Below, piece by piece: positions 15,733-25,345 of a stretch of 37,071 nucleotides of DNA. The stretch is from NCBI GenBank assembly GCA_913050035.1, contig CAJXAC010000020.1, positions 1 to 37,071 of the forward strand. The letters run 5' to 3'. The translations under genes were made by a program, and so were the position numbers. How positions within the stretch are numbered: the stretch's first letter is position 1; each line of letters begins with the position of its first letter. This DNA is from an uncultured Gammaproteobacteria bacterium. Its GTDB lineage: Bacteria > Pseudomonadota > Gammaproteobacteria > Pseudomonadales > Azotimanducaceae. The notes under the pieces are model-generated. The model was given only the letters and a program-made list of their open reading frames with translations, was not told the DNA's origin and did no database searches.

Positions 15733-17058
15733 TTAACTGCCCCGAAGCGCCTGCGCCAATTGTTGCACAAAGCCAGTAGCCCAAAATACCCTATTCGAGC
15801 CTTTTATTAACAGACTATCTCCAGGCTGCAGTGTCTCTAGGAGGCGATCAATGAGCATGCTATCTGCATCGTTATGATGAGCATCACCGGCACCACGTAA
15901 TTCAGCAAAACCGGCGCCAACTAAAAAACAACCATCAAACGCCGTGGTCGCATCGAATATTGTTTGATGAGCCTCTGCGCTGATTTCACCCAACTCTAAC
16001 ATCTCGCCCAACAGTACAAATTTGCGTCCCGAGGCTGGTTTTTGCCCAAAGGCCTGCAGGGCTGCCTGCATGCTGGCCGGGTTAGCGTTGTAGCTGTCGT
16101 CTATTAGATCAATACCAGCACAACGCATCAGATTGCCCCGCCCGCTAGGCAAGGTGTCGTCGTCTAGGGCCAATGCCGCGGCAAGATCCACGCCCAGCAA
16201 CTCAGTCGCCAAAATAACTGCGGCCAATGTTAGCGCTCTGTGTTCACCGCCTCCGGGCAATCGCGCTTGCAGCTTACGGCCAAAAAGCTGCAGCTCTAAA
16301 AGATCAGCACCAACATGCAAGATTTGCGCATGGCTGTCGGGGCTGAAGCCAAAACGGTACCCCGCTAATCCCAAAGTGTCCTCGGCGATGCACAACCCAG
16401 CTCCTTGCATGTGCCCAAAGATTGCGCATTTTTCGGCGATTAGAGCCTCACGCGACGGAAAATTTTCTATATGCGCGTTATGCACATTGAGCAATATAGC
16501 GCAATGGGGACGCACTAATGCGGTCAAGGGATCGATCTCGCCAGGATGATTTGTACCTACTTCAAATACCCATGCAGACGCATCTATCGTGGCGTTCGCG
16601 AGGGATAATGGCACCCCGATATGGTTGTTAAAACTGCCCGGCGGCGCATACGCGTCGAGGGCATCGGTTAAAAAGCGTTTTGCCGTGGTCTTACCGCTGC
16701 TCCCGGTTACTGCAACAACGGGTTCAGCAAGTCGCTGCCGTGCTGCTTTGCCCAACTGCCAGAGCGCATCATAGGTATCAGCAACCACTATCTGGGGCAG
16801 CGTACACTCAGCTATACGGCGCTGCACCACAGCGCCCACGGCGCCATTAGCCTGAGCATCGAGCAGATAATCATGACCATCTACAGTGGAGCGCTGACTA
16901 GGGTTGAAGCGTTGACCAGGATCTCCGGCTAGGGCAAAGAACAGGTCTCCCGGCTCGATTTGGCGACTGTCGAATGCTACCCGTTGCACATCCGGCCCCT
17001 GCACTGCTTGATCTAGGAGTGCCTGTGATATCTCAGGCCATGACCAAAGATTGCTCAT
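15733..17058 (-). CDS. MurF-like Mur ligase (UDP-MurNAc-tripeptide-D-Ala-D-Ala ligase family)
   Basis: 441 residues from the ATG at 17058. MurF adds D-Ala-D-Ala to UDP-MurNAc-tripeptide. The three-domain ligase layout is clear: an N-terminal substrate domain (VAFDSRQIEPGDLFFALAG), the ATP-binding P-loop VTGSSGKTTAKRF, GSFNNHIGVPLSLA, EVGTNHPGEIDPL (the MurF-specific E-x-G-x-N-x-PGEI block), and a C-terminal domain with DSYNANPASMQAAL, FVLLGEMLELG and LLIKGSNR. The NVHNAHIENFPS segment departs from the usual NxGxAHLExFGS. A longer frame to 17241 lacks family similarity. It lies outside any dcw cluster and is apparently co-transcribed with moaA, so it may be a second copy or diverged paralogue. 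Confidence 0.85.
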   Translation of the reverse strand: MSNLWSWPEISQALLDQAVQGPDVQRVAFDSRQIEPGDLFFALAGDPGQRFNPSQRSTVDGHDYLLDAQANGAVGAVVQRRIAECTLPQIVVADTYDALWQLGKAARQRLAEPVVAVTGSSGKTTAKRFLTDALDAYAPPGSFNNHIGVPLSLANATIDASAWVFEVGTNHPGEIDPLTALVRPHCAILLNVHNAHIENFPSREALIAEKCAIFGHMQGAGLCIAEDTLGLAGYRFGFSPDSHAQILHVGADLLELQLFGRKLQARLPGGGEHRALTLAAVILATELLGVDLAAALALDDDTLPSGRGNLMRCAGIDLIDDSYNANPASMQAALQAFGQKPASGRKFVLLGEMLELGEISAEAHQTIFDATTAFDGCFLVGAGFAELRGAGDAHHNDADSMLIDRLLETLQPGDSLLIKGSNRVFWATGFVQQLAQALRGS

Positions 17059-17404
17059 ATTGAAGAAGCGTCCAAAGGGTAACGGTAGTAATAAAACCAG
17101 CCTACACGGGTTTAAGTTTCGGCGCGACGACTGAGTCCCTTCACTGACATTACACAAGCAAACCTTTCGATTCAGCAGGAGCGCCCAGCTGCAAAAAAAT
17201 GACCAGTTAATGGTTAAAACAACTAAATGCGCCGTAGTCACACCAGGTTCTTAGGATTAAAGCAACAAAATTTATGCAGTTACTGCCGTTGGTGGGCTGG
17301 CACGATTCCTGAATCTGGTGCCAAAAGGATACCGTAAATGTACACTTAGACGCTTAAGTTGGGCATTACGCCGCGCCAACACCAACCTGATTCGAGGACC
17401 CCTT
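17059..17404. other. Divergent murF / sppA intergenic region
   Basis: 346 bases with no convincing gene. The only structure I see is an imperfect hairpin at 17298-17323: TGGCAC plus GATT, a CCTG loop, AATC, a two-base TG bulge and GTGCCA. No promoter with two good hexamers is evident in either direction. The reading frames here are upstream extensions of sppA and murF without family similarity. Confidence 0.5.
17298..17323. repeat. Inverted repeat upstream of sppA
   Basis: Arms TGGCAC (17298-17303) and GTGCCA (17318-17323) enclose a second complementary pair, GATT (17304-17307) and AATC (17312-17315). This allows a 10-bp stem with a tetraloop and a two-base bulge, 82 bases before the sppA ATG. 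No T-tract follows on either strand, so it is not a standard terminator. It could be an operator or a leader structure. Confidence 0.4.
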
Positions 17405-19246
17405 ATGAGTAACGATGCTGCGATTGACAAGCAGAGCTTTTTTAATCGAGCTGGACAGTGGATTACCAAGATCCGCATCTTTTTAGTGAACAGTTTTTTT
17501 GTTCTGGCGACACTTTTCATCCTGGCCGCCCTAGTGAGTAGTTGCGAGAGCGAAAGCGTGCCGAAAGACAGCGCTTTGTTTATTAATCCCACAGGGCAGC
17601 TGGTGGAACAGACCTCCCCGCCGTTGAGTTTTCCGGATGTTCTGTTCCAGTCGGGACCAGTGCAAGAAACCGCTATAAGCGATGTTTTAGAGGCGATCAC
17701 TCTTGCCGCAACGGATGATGACATCAAACTGATTGTCCTCGATCTTGATCAACTCACTTATGCCTCTTCAGCCCAAGTGTTGCGTATCGGTGCAGCTTTA
17801 GATCGATTTAAAGATACTGGTAAAGAGATTATTTCATACGAAGATAATTTCCAACAATTTCAATATCATATAGCTAGTTACGCGAATGAGCTTTATATGC
17901 ATCCCTGGGGCGATGCGCTGCTTACCGGCTATGGCGGCAATACTCTTTATTTCAGAGAGATGCTGGAAAAATTATCCGTTAACGTTCATGTATTTCGAGT
18001 TGGGGGATTTAAATCAGCAGTTGAACCGTTCACTAGAGACGATATGTCTGAAGAAGCGAAACTTGCCAGACAAACTCTGTATAACGGCCTGTGGCGTTAT
18101 CTGGTTGAAGACATAGCAGATAACCGCAAGCTCCCTGTTGATGATATCGAAGCCTACAGCCAGCAATTTAGTGTGCTGCTGGAAAAAGCCGGCGGCGATA
18201 TGGGCCGAGCAACCCTTGAAGCTAAGTTGGTTGATGAACTGCTCACCTGGGATCAAGTACGCACGCGTATCGCGGATAAAGTAGGCTGGCTTGAAGAAAA
18301 TGAGCGCCTCAATGCCATTGGTATGAGCAGTTATCTGCAGTTGCGCCAGGGACTGCCAACACCTCCCGGTGATAACCAAATTGCCGTATTAGTTGCCCAG
18401 GGCACTATAGTTGAGGGTACTGGCGACGGAGCCGCTGCAGATACATTGGTGCGGAAAATTCGCGATGCGCGCAATAACGACCAGGTTAAAGGGCTTGTAC
18501 TTCGTGTCGATTCGCCCGGCGGCAGCGCGTTTGCATCAGAACTCATCCGCCAAGAGTTAGAACTCCTGCAGGTTGCAGGTAAGCCGGTAGTGGCGTCCTT
18601 CGGCAGTGTCGCGGCTTCTGGCGGCTATTGGATTTCAGCAACAGCTGACGCCATCGTCTCGGAACCCACGACCATTACTGGCTCCATCGGAATTTTTGGG
18701 CTTGTGCCAACTTTTGAAAACGCGCTAGACCGAATTGGCATTCACAGTGATGGTACGGGTACCACCCCTTTGACCTCTATCGACCCTTTCGGCGGGCTAA
18801 ATGGCGAGTTTAAATCAATCCTGCAGAGCAATATCGAATTTGGCTACCAGAAGTTTACGGACCTAGTAGCCAAAGGCCGCAACATGGACCCAGAGGCCGT
18901 AGAAGCCATCGCCCAAGGACGGATTTGGCAAGGCGACAAGGCTATGGAGTTAGGCTTGGTTGATGTCTTAGGCGACACCCAGGTGGCGATAGAGAAAGCC
19001 GCTGAGCTTGCTGAGTTGAGTGACTGGTCGGTCCGCTATTTGGAAGACCCGCTCAACCCTCGGGATGAAATCATCCGCCAGCTTATGAGTGCAGTGGGGC
19101 TTGATCTTACTTCTCAGTCACCTAAGGTCCGACTGCTCAACCAAGCTGCAGCACTGATGCAGGAAGCTCTTGGCCCCCTCGGTTATTTGAACGACCCAAA
19201 ACAAAGTTACGTCGTTTGCTTGGAATGTGCAGCGGGCAAATTCTAA
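17405..19246 (+). CDS. sppA: Signal peptide peptidase SppA, 67 kDa type
   Basis: 613 residues, matching the long two-domain SppA of E. coli (618). It is an inner-membrane serine protease that degrades cleaved signal peptides. One N-terminal membrane anchor is at about 23-45 (IRIFLVNSFFVLATLFILAALV). The catalytic Lys is K203 in GGFKSAVEPFTRDDM, and the nucleophile is S405 in GSVAASGGYWIS, giving the Ser-Lys dyad split across the tandem domains. GAGGA at 17394-17398 sets the ATG at 17405. The frame extends 29 codons further upstream without similarity. The stop abuts the stop of the convergent symporter gene with no bases between. Confidence 0.96.
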   Translation: MSNDAAIDKQSFFNRAGQWITKIRIFLVNSFFVLATLFILAALVSSCESESVPKDSALFINPTGQLVEQTSPPLSFPDVLFQSGPVQETAISDVLEAITLAATDDDIKLIVLDLDQLTYASSAQVLRIGAALDRFKDTGKEIISYEDNFQQFQYHIASYANELYMHPWGDALLTGYGGNTLYFREMLEKLSVNVHVFRVGGFKSAVEPFTRDDMSEEAKLARQTLYNGLWRYLVEDIADNRKLPVDDIEAYSQQFSVLLEKAGGDMGRATLEAKLVDELLTWDQVRTRIADKVGWLEENERLNAIGMSSYLQLRQGLPTPPGDNQIAVLVAQGTIVEGTGDGAAADTLVRKIRDARNNDQVKGLVLRVDSPGGSAFASELIRQELELLQVAGKPVVASFGSVAASGGYWISATADAIVSEPTTITGSIGIFGLVPTFENALDRIGIHSDGTGTTPLTSIDPFGGLNGEFKSILQSNIEFGYQKFTDLVAKGRNMDPEAVEAIAQGRIWQGDKAMELGLVDVLGDTQVAIEKAAELAELSDWSVRYLEDPLNPRDEIIRQLMSAVGLDLTSQSPKVRLLNQAAALMQEALGPLGYLNDPKQSYVVCLECAAGKF

Positions 19247-20911
19247 TCAATCGGCTTTGATCTTTTGCCAATAGGTTTGGGTCATCTGCTTAACCTCCTT
19301 GCGCATCATCAGGATGCCAATGAGGTTAGGCAGAGTCATAAGTGCCACGGTAATTGCGGAAATTAGCCAAATGAGGCTGGTGTCAGCGATGGTGGCCACA
19401 AAAAATCCGCCTATGTAGAGCAACCGATAAGGCATTACCCAGCGGGTCCCAACCAAGTAAACCACCGCGCGATCACCATAATAGGACCAGGCTAGGGCCG
19501 TTGAAAACGCAAACAGCACAAGGCCTATAGTGACCAAATATTCACCATAGGATCCAAGGAAGCTACTTGCGAACGCGCGGGCAGTCAGCGGCACTGAGTG
19601 CAGTAAAGATTTGCCTGACAACGTAACACCGGCTTCAACCACACTGCCCTCTTGCACTCTTATGGCACCGTTAACTGCTTTGCCCTCTCGAGCGACTTGC
19701 ACATCCTCGGCTATGGAGCGATTGTGCAGAACGGTGATATTGGTTAGATCTAATTGCCCGTTAATGACCTCCACAACTCCGCTATAGGGTCGCACAGGAT
19801 CATTCGCAGGCGGCACCAAATCCAAATGCGCTGCCAATTGTCTAACATGGGCTGAATTTTTCTCGTCGTACTGGCCCATAACAATTTCAGTGTCAAAGGT
19901 ACTGAAATCGTTTTCGAACTTCTCTTTCCACACGCCTGACGAGAGGATTACCAGACCCGTTAAGGTACAGATGATTAGGGTGTCGATGAATGGCTCGAGA
20001 ATAGACACCATACCTTCGGCCACCGGTTCTTTCGTGCGCGCCGATGCATGAGCAATAGGCGCAGAACCTTGGCCCGCTTCGTTCGAGTACAGCCCCCGAT
20101 TAACCCCCCGATTAAACGCATAAGCAAAAGAGGCGCCCAAGAAACCGCCCGCCGCGGCAGAACCGGTAAATGCATTCTCGAACACCGCGATAAACGACGG
20201 TACAACGTTATCGTAGTGGGTGATTAGAACCGCGATAGCGCCTAGGGCGTAGAGTGTGCCCATTAGCGGCACTAAGGTAGACGCCACCGCCGCAATGCGC
20301 TTGATGCCACCGATAATGACGAAACCCAACAACAGAGCCAATATGCCACCGGTAAGATAGCTGGGAATTGCGAAAGAGGTTTCGATGCCAGCGGCCATAT
20401 TGTTGGCTTGAGGCATGTTGCCGGAGCCGAAGGAACTGATCACGGTGGCCACCGCAAAGAACACGGCCAGCCATTTCAGCTTCAGACCGTGCTCCATGTA
20501 ATGCATCGGCCCGCCAACCATAAAACCCTGATCATCTTCTTTGCGGTACTTATGGCTGATGGACACTTCGACAAATTTGGTGGTCATGCCGACGAATGCG
20601 GTAGCCCACATCCAAAATAACGCAGCGGGGCCGCCGAGGAATATCGCAAAGGCAACGCCACCGATATTACCGGTACCTACGGTACCCGATAGTGCCGTGG
20701 ACAACGCTTGAAAATGGCTGGTATCGCCGGGATCTTCTGATTTCGAGAAGCGGCCAAACAGTACCGCCCAAGCGTGGCGAAAAAACCGCAGCTGGGGGAA
20801 TCCAAGATAAAGGGTGAAAAATACTCCGACACCCAAGAGCAGGATGGGAAAGTATGCGGCGCTACCTAGAAGGCCATCGAAGAATTCAAGTACTGCGGTC
20901 AAAGCCGACAT
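19247..20911 (-). CDS. AGCS family sodium:alanine/amino-acid symporter
   Basis: 554 residues, about 100 longer than the usual 440-480 of the AGCS family (AlsT/DagA/YaaJ type), which imports alanine or glycine with sodium. Family signatures are clear: ALSGTVGTGNIGGVAFAIFLGGPAALFWMW, GGPMHYMEHGL, and FNRGVNRGLYSNEAGQGSAPIAHASA. About ten membrane segments surround them. Residues about 335-440 form a hydrophilic, beta-strand-rich insert (from VWKEKFENDFSTFDT to LSGKSLLHSVPL) between two membrane helices. The C-terminal helices follow normally. GGAGG precedes the ATG. It is the third gene in a minus-strand run, 38 bases after the alkaline phosphatase stop. Substrate is not determinable from sequence. 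Confidence 0.92.
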   Translation of the reverse strand: MSALTAVLEFFDGLLGSAAYFPILLLGVGVFFTLYLGFPQLRFFRHAWAVLFGRFSKSEDPGDTSHFQALSTALSGTVGTGNIGGVAFAIFLGGPAALFWMWATAFVGMTTKFVEVSISHKYRKEDDQGFMVGGPMHYMEHGLKLKWLAVFFAVATVISSFGSGNMPQANNMAAGIETSFAIPSYLTGGILALLLGFVIIGGIKRIAAVASTLVPLMGTLYALGAIAVLITHYDNVVPSFIAVFENAFTGSAAAGGFLGASFAYAFNRGVNRGLYSNEAGQGSAPIAHASARTKEPVAEGMVSILEPFIDTLIICTLTGLVILSSGVWKEKFENDFSTFDTEIVMGQYDEKNSAHVRQLAAHLDLVPPANDPVRPYSGVVEVINGQLDLTNITVLHNRSIAEDVQVAREGKAVNGAIRVQEGSVVEAGVTLSGKSLLHSVPLTARAFASSFLGSYGEYLVTIGLVLFAFSTALAWSYYGDRAVVYLVGTRWVMPYRLLYIGGFFVATIADTSLIWLISAITVALMTLPNLIGILMMRKEVKQMTQTYWQKIKAD

Positions 20912-20949
20912 AGGGCCTCCATTTAGAAACGGTCAAATCCGGTGAGTTG

Positions 20950-22362
20950 CTAGTCGTTAGAGTCAAATAATGCACCACGCATAACTTCAAATAGAGCGCT
21001 TTGCTCCATCACGCCACGCACCTTATCGGCGTTAACGCCAACGGCGAATGCAGCAACATCCTCTCCTGCGTGGGTTTCAGCATACATGGGCACGGTACCG
21101 AGTTGTTGATAATCCAGTGCCGTGGTGTCCACTTTGGACAGGTCTAAGCGGCGTTTTCTATAGCCGCCGCCGTTTGCATAACTCAGGGTTGTATAGGGAA
21201 GTCCTGTGGCATCTTTGATCGGCTTACCGGGCTGGCTTTCAACCAAACCTAGAATGGGATTGCCGCGCCGCGGGTATCCGCTAATGGTCATAGTGTGGCT
21301 GTGATCTGCAGTAACTAATATCAGGGTTTCTTCTAAATCCACGTTATCCACTGCCCATTGCACGGCCTCAGACATCGCTACGGTATCCACCAAAGCGCGC
21401 CGCGCATTACTGCCATGATGGGCGTGATCAATTCGCCCCGCCTCGATCAATAGAAAATAACCCTGATCGGATTTCTGCATTTCCGCCAAAGCGAATTGGG
21501 TCATTTCCAGCAGCGACGGCTCCCCGGCTGGATCGTTGGCGCGATCCGCCTCGAATTGCATATGTGACGGCTCGAATAAGCCCATAAACTGCCGCTCTGT
21601 ATCAGTGCTGCCCGCGCGTTTCTCCATCAAGGCCAAGAAGTCTTGCCGATTCCAAACGTATTCGCGCCCCGGCACCCGGGATAGCCATTCATCGATTAAA
21701 TTGGCGCCATCATTACGCTTACCCGTTTTGCTCGGATATTCCGGATCAGCCACGGTATTTGGCAAAAATTGCGCGCGTCCACCGCCCAGAATGACTTCTG
21801 GTCCATCGCCATAAGGGGTATCGAGCAATTGCTGGGCAATATCCTTACAGCCTGCAGCGACGGCTTGTTGCGGAATACTTGCACTGTCTTCCCAATTGCG
21901 GTTTGGCGAGTGTGCATAGGCGCCGGCAGGTGTGGCGTGAGTGATTCTCGCCGTGGAGACCAGACCAGTGCGGAGTCCACCCTGCTCTGCTAGCTCTGCA
22001 ATACTCGGCAGGCTGCCTTTTAATGCAGCCGCGCAATCATCCCTGGCAACGCTGGCGTCTACACCGACCACGCCAATACGCGTCTTTTGCCCGGACATGA
22101 TGGCGGTTATGGTGCCGGCACTATCTGGGACTTGAGAGTCCGTATTGTAGGTTTTGACCAGCGCCACATTGTCGAAATGATCGAAGGCGAGATTGTATTC
22201 TTCGCCGGGATTGCCCTGCTGCTGACCTGCATAGATTCTTGCGGCCGTAATCGTGCTGACACCCATGCCATCGCCTAAGAAAAATATGACATTTTTCCCA
22301 TGCACAATGGGTGTAGTTAATAGCGCCAAACTTGCAGAAATACCAACAATTACTTTGTTCAC
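20950..22362 (-). CDS. Secreted alkaline phosphatase (PhoA/ALP superfamily)
   Basis: 470 residues with a GTG start and a signal peptide of about 22 residues (hydrophobic core VGISASLALLTTPIV). It hydrolyses phosphate monoesters in the periplasm. The first metal site is FFLGDGMG. The nucleophile is S81 in VPDSAGT, where most relatives have PDSAAT. RITHATPAGAYAHS, IEAGRIDHAHHGSNA, VTADHSHTM and AETHAGEDVAAFA supply the remaining zinc and magnesium ligands. The overall pattern is closer to the eukaryotic/TNAP-like branch than to E. coli PhoA. It starts 43 bases after the gor stop and is followed by the AGCS gene, so the three may be co-transcribed. I see no Pho box. Confidence 0.94.
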   Translation of the reverse strand: MNKVIVGISASLALLTTPIVHGKNVIFFLGDGMGVSTITAARIYAGQQQGNPGEEYNLAFDHFDNVALVKTYNTDSQVPDSAGTITAIMSGQKTRIGVVGVDASVARDDCAAALKGSLPSIAELAEQGGLRTGLVSTARITHATPAGAYAHSPNRNWEDSASIPQQAVAAGCKDIAQQLLDTPYGDGPEVILGGGRAQFLPNTVADPEYPSKTGKRNDGANLIDEWLSRVPGREYVWNRQDFLALMEKRAGSTDTERQFMGLFEPSHMQFEADRANDPAGEPSLLEMTQFALAEMQKSDQGYFLLIEAGRIDHAHHGSNARRALVDTVAMSEAVQWAVDNVDLEETLILVTADHSHTMTISGYPRRGNPILGLVESQPGKPIKDATGLPYTTLSYANGGGYRKRRLDLSKVDTTALDYQQLGTVPMYAETHAGEDVAAFAVGVNADKVRGVMEQSALFEVMRGALFDSND

Positions 22363-22405
22363 TATTGCCCGCCTTTTACTTATCCCGTGGCATTAAATTC
22401 CCGGC

Positions 22406-23782
22406 TTATGCGGTTCGACTTAACGAGCGCATGGTTACAAATTCCTCGGCGGCGGTGGGATGAATACCCACAGTCGCATCAAACTGCGCCTTGGTTGCAC
22501 CAGCTACCAGTGCAACACCTAGGCCTTGAATAATTTCACCCGCATCAGGGCCAACCATATGGATCCCTAGCACCACATCGTCGCTGCGACGAACGATCAT
22601 TTTCAGATAGGTGCGTTCATCGCGACCACTGAGGGTATGCTTCATGGGTTTAAAGTCGCTTTCATAAATATCCAGATCACCTACATGCTCTGCAACGGCT
22701 TCTGCTTCGGTAAGGCCCACAGTACCGATATTCGGTTGGCAAAATACCGCGGTGGCAATGTTCTGATAATTCAGGCGTTTTTTCGGGTTATCGGTAAATA
22801 GGTTATTGGCGATACACATGCCTTCTTCGATCGCAACCGGGGTCAACTGCACGCGATCCGTTACATCACCGATGGCGTAAATATTCTCCGCACTGGTTTG
22901 ATAGTACTCATCCACCAAAACCTCGCCATTATCGCCTAATGCGACGCCAGCATTTTCAAGGCCAAGCCCTGCCGTCTTAGGTTTACGACCGGTGGCGTAG
23001 AGCACTAAATCCGTCGTGCGCTGGCTGCCGTCTGCCATGGTGAGTGTGAAGCGAGCCTGCCCTTGTGCATCAGCTTGTTCGTCAATTTGCGCAACATTGC
23101 TGTTGAACAACAAATTAATGTGCTTTTTCTCTATCTCGGCTTTAACAAATTCTCGCACTGAATCGTCGAAACCGCGGAGAAATAGATCACCGCGATACAC
23201 GAGAGTTGTGCGCGCACCAAGGCCAGCAAAGATGCCTGCAAATTCCACCGCAATGTAGCCACCGCCTACAATGACTACGTCTTTGGGAAATTCCGGCAAA
23301 TAAAATGCCTCGTTGGAGGTAATAGCGTGTTCACTGCCTGGGAATTCTGGCACTACCGGCCAACCACCGGTGGCAACAAGGATATGTTTGGCGGTGACTT
23401 TTTGCTCGCCGACTTGAATAGTATGTGCGTCGATGAGCGTCGCATGGGCCTCAAACAAGGTCACCCCCGCGCCTTCAAGTAAATTTCGGTAAATTCCGTT
23501 AAGCCTTTGTATTTCCTTAGTTTTATTATCTCTTAATGTAGCCCAGTCGAAATTTCCCTGGCTTACCTGCCAGCCGTAGGCTGAGGCGTCTTCGAAGTCT
23601 TCAGTGAAATGCGAGCCATAGACGAATAACTTCTTCGGCACGCAGCCCACGTTGACGCAGGTGCCGCCTAAAAACATGGATTCTGCTACCGCGACTCGAG
23701 CGCCATAGGAGGCAGATATTCGGCTGGCACGCACGCCACCGGAGCCGGCGCCAATAACAAATAAATCGTAATCAAAATCCAT
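22406..23782 (-). CDS. gor: Glutathione-disulfide reductase
   Basis: 458 residues. It is a flavoprotein that reduces glutathione disulfide with NADPH. The FAD motif [11 protein letters not shown] begins at residue 11, and the redox-active pair is C42-x4-C47 in [13 protein letters not shown]. The NAD(P) domain has [17 protein letters not shown], followed by an Arg-containing [12 protein letters not shown] consistent with NADPH. The FAD-contact YAIGDVT and the C-terminal interface [13 protein letters not shown] with its active-site His complete the family pattern. AAAGG precedes the ATG by about six bases. It is divergent from ugd and first of a minus-strand run of three genes. Confidence 0.95.
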   Translation of the reverse strand: MDFDYDLFVIGAGSGGVRASRISASYGARVAVAESMFLGGTCVNVGCVPKKLFVYGSHFTEDFEDASAYGWQVSQGNFDWATLRDNKTKEIQRLNGIYRNLLEGAGVTLFEAHATLIDAHTIQVGEQKVTAKHILVATGGWPVVPEFPGSEHAITSNEAFYLPEFPKDVVIVGGGYIAVEFAGIFAGLGARTTLVYRGDLFLRGFDDSVREFVKAEIEKKHINLLFNSNVAQIDEQADAQGQARFTLTMADGSQRTTDLVLYATGRKPKTAGLGLENAGVALGDNGEVLVDEYYQTSAENIYAIGDVTDRVQLTPVAIEEGMCIANNLFTDNPKKRLNYQNIATAVFCQPNIGTVGLTEAEAVAEHVGDLDIYESDFKPMKHTLSGRDERTYLKMIVRRSDDVVLGIHMVGPDAGEIIQGLGVALVAGATKAQFDATVGIHPTAAEEFVTMRSLSRTA

Positions 23783-23910
23783 AATGACCTTTCAATAAAA
23801 AGACTGCACCGGCACCCTAAGCAAGATCGAACTGGGGTGCAATCATCGTATTAGTTTCTCTACAATATGCTCCAGCGCCCTCTCTGCTATACATCTTTTT
23901 TAGGAAAATT

Positions 23911-25263
23911 ATGAAGGTCTCAATTTTTGGAACAGGTTACGTTGGCCTGGTCACCGGCACCTGCTTTGCCGAAATGGGCAACGACGTTCTGTGTGTTGAT
24001 ATTGATGAAGCCAAGGTCGAAGCACTGCGCAACGGCCACATTCCTATTTTTGAGCCCGGACTTGAGGATTTGGTAACGGCAAATGTGGCCAAACAAAACC
24101 TGCAATTCAGCACGGATATTGCTGCCGGTGTAGATCATGGCGACATTATCTTTATTGCGGTGGGGACACCCGAGGGTGAAGACGGCTCTGCAGATCTGCA
24201 GTATGTGCTGTCTGTGGCTAACAGCATTGGCCAGCATATGACCACGACTAAAATCATCGTCGATAAGTCTACGGTGCCTGTCGGCACCGCCGATCAAGTA
24301 CAGGCGACGATTGCCCAGGCATTAGCAGACCGGGACAGCGATATACCCTTCCATGTGGTTTCTAACCCGGAATTCCTTAAAGAAGGCGCGGCCATTAATG
24401 ACTTTATGAAGCCGGACCGAGTGGTGATCGGCTCTGACAACACGGATGCTGCCAGACAATTAGAGCAGCTTTACGCACCGTTCAATCGCAATCACGACAA
24501 GATCGTGCATATGGATGTGCGCTCGGCAGAACTCACCAAGTACGCGGCAAATGTCATGCTCGCCACCCGTATCAGCCTAATGAATGAATTTGCCAATCTG
24601 GCCGATCGATTGGGGGCAGATATAGAGGCGGTACGGCGCGGCATCGGCACAGATCCCCGTATAGGCTACAACTTTATCTACGCTGGCACCGGCTACGGTG
24701 GTTCTTGCTTTCCTAAGGACGTTAAAGCGCTTATCCATACAGCGGAAAATGTTGGCTATGACGCAAAGATTACCCGCAGTGTTGAGGCGGTTAATGCGGC
24801 GCAAAAACGCACACTATTTGACAAGCTTATGGCGCATTTTGACGGCGATATTACAGGGCGCACCTTCGCGCTCTGGGGGCTCGCATTTAAGCCAAATACC
24901 GACGATATGCGGGAAGCGCCCAGTGAAACTTTAATTGAATTGATTACCGGTGCCGGTGCGCATATCCGAGCTTACGATGCGGAAGCCGCTGAAACTGCTC
25001 AGCGCTTGTTTAGCAACAACGACAAGCTAAGCATTTGCAGCAACAGTGACGAAACCTTAACTGACGCGGGTAACGGGCCAGTTGATGCACTACTGATTGT
25101 TACCGAGTGGAATGAATTCCGCAGCCCTGATTTCACCCAACTGAAAAACGTGCTGAAACAACCGGTGATTTTTGATGGACGCAATTTATACGACCCCAAG
25201 CATCTCGCCGAACTAGGCTTTAGCTACTACTCCATTGGTCGCCCGAGCATTGCTCCGAGCTAG
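23911..25263 (+). CDS. ugd: UDP-glucose 6-dehydrogenase
   Basis: 450 residues. It oxidises UDP-glucose twice with NAD to UDP-glucuronate. The Rossmann motif is [17 protein letters not shown] near residue 7. [31 protein letters not shown] and the catalytic C266 in [14 protein letters not shown] follow. [13 protein letters not shown] begins the UDP-binding domain, and FDGRNLYDP closes it. AGGA lies seven bases before the ATG. A UDP-glucuronate 4-epimerase-like gene lies downstream beyond the imuA-imuB-dnaE2 cassette and could use the product. Upstream, the 128-base gap shared with gor holds a TACAAT (23861-23866) without a convincing -35. Confidence 0.97.
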   Translation: MKVSIFGTGYVGLVTGTCFAEMGNDVLCVDIDEAKVEALRNGHIPIFEPGLEDLVTANVAKQNLQFSTDIAAGVDHGDIIFIAVGTPEGEDGSADLQYVLSVANSIGQHMTTTKIIVDKSTVPVGTADQVQATIAQALADRDSDIPFHVVSNPEFLKEGAAINDFMKPDRVVIGSDNTDAARQLEQLYAPFNRNHDKIVHMDVRSAELTKYAANVMLATRISLMNEFANLADRLGADIEAVRRGIGTDPRIGYNFIYAGTGYGGSCFPKDVKALIHTAENVGYDAKITRSVEAVNAAQKRTLFDKLMAHFDGDITGRTFALWGLAFKPNTDDMREAPSETLIELITGAGAHIRAYDAEAAETAQRLFSNNDKLSICSNSDETLTDAGNGPVDALLIVTEWNEFRSPDFTQLKNVLKQPVIFDGRNLYDPKHLAELGFSYYSIGRPSIAPS

Positions 25264-25267
25264 CTAA

Positions 25268-25283
25268 GCGAGCATATGCTCGC
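25268..25283. repeat. Perfect 16-bp palindrome after ugd
   Basis: GCGAGCATATGCTCGC reads identically on both strands. It begins four bases after the ugd stop and ends 13 bases before the LexA box. As RNA it could form only a short stem and there is no T-tract, so it looks more like a protein-binding site than an intrinsic terminator. Confidence 0.5.
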
Positions 25284-25290
25284 ATAACAC

Positions 25291-25319
25291 TTGATACTGT
25301 ATAAATATACAGTTATCTT
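25291..25319 (+). promoter_or_regulatory. LexA box inside the imuA promoter
   Basis: CTGTATAAATATACAG at 25297-25312 is a perfect gammaproteobacterial SOS box (CTGT-N8-ACAG with an AT-rich centre). It lies exactly between a -35-like TTGATA (25291-25296) and a -10-like TATCTT (25314-25319) with a 17-base spacer, so bound LexA would block RNA polymerase. The imuA ATG is 34 bases beyond the box. This is strong evidence that the cassette is DNA-damage inducible. Confidence 0.92.
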
Positions 25320-25345
25320 TTCTGGCCGTAGTAAAAGACAGTGTT

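Noticed and set aside
15707-15784. N-terminal extension of MoaA overlapping murF
   Set aside because: No MoaA similarity before VDRFGRRFDNLRVS, and it would overlap the murF coding region.
17059-17241. N-terminal extension of the MurF-like protein
   Set aside because: The extra 61 residues show no Mur ligase similarity; the family N terminus starts at the ATG at 17058.
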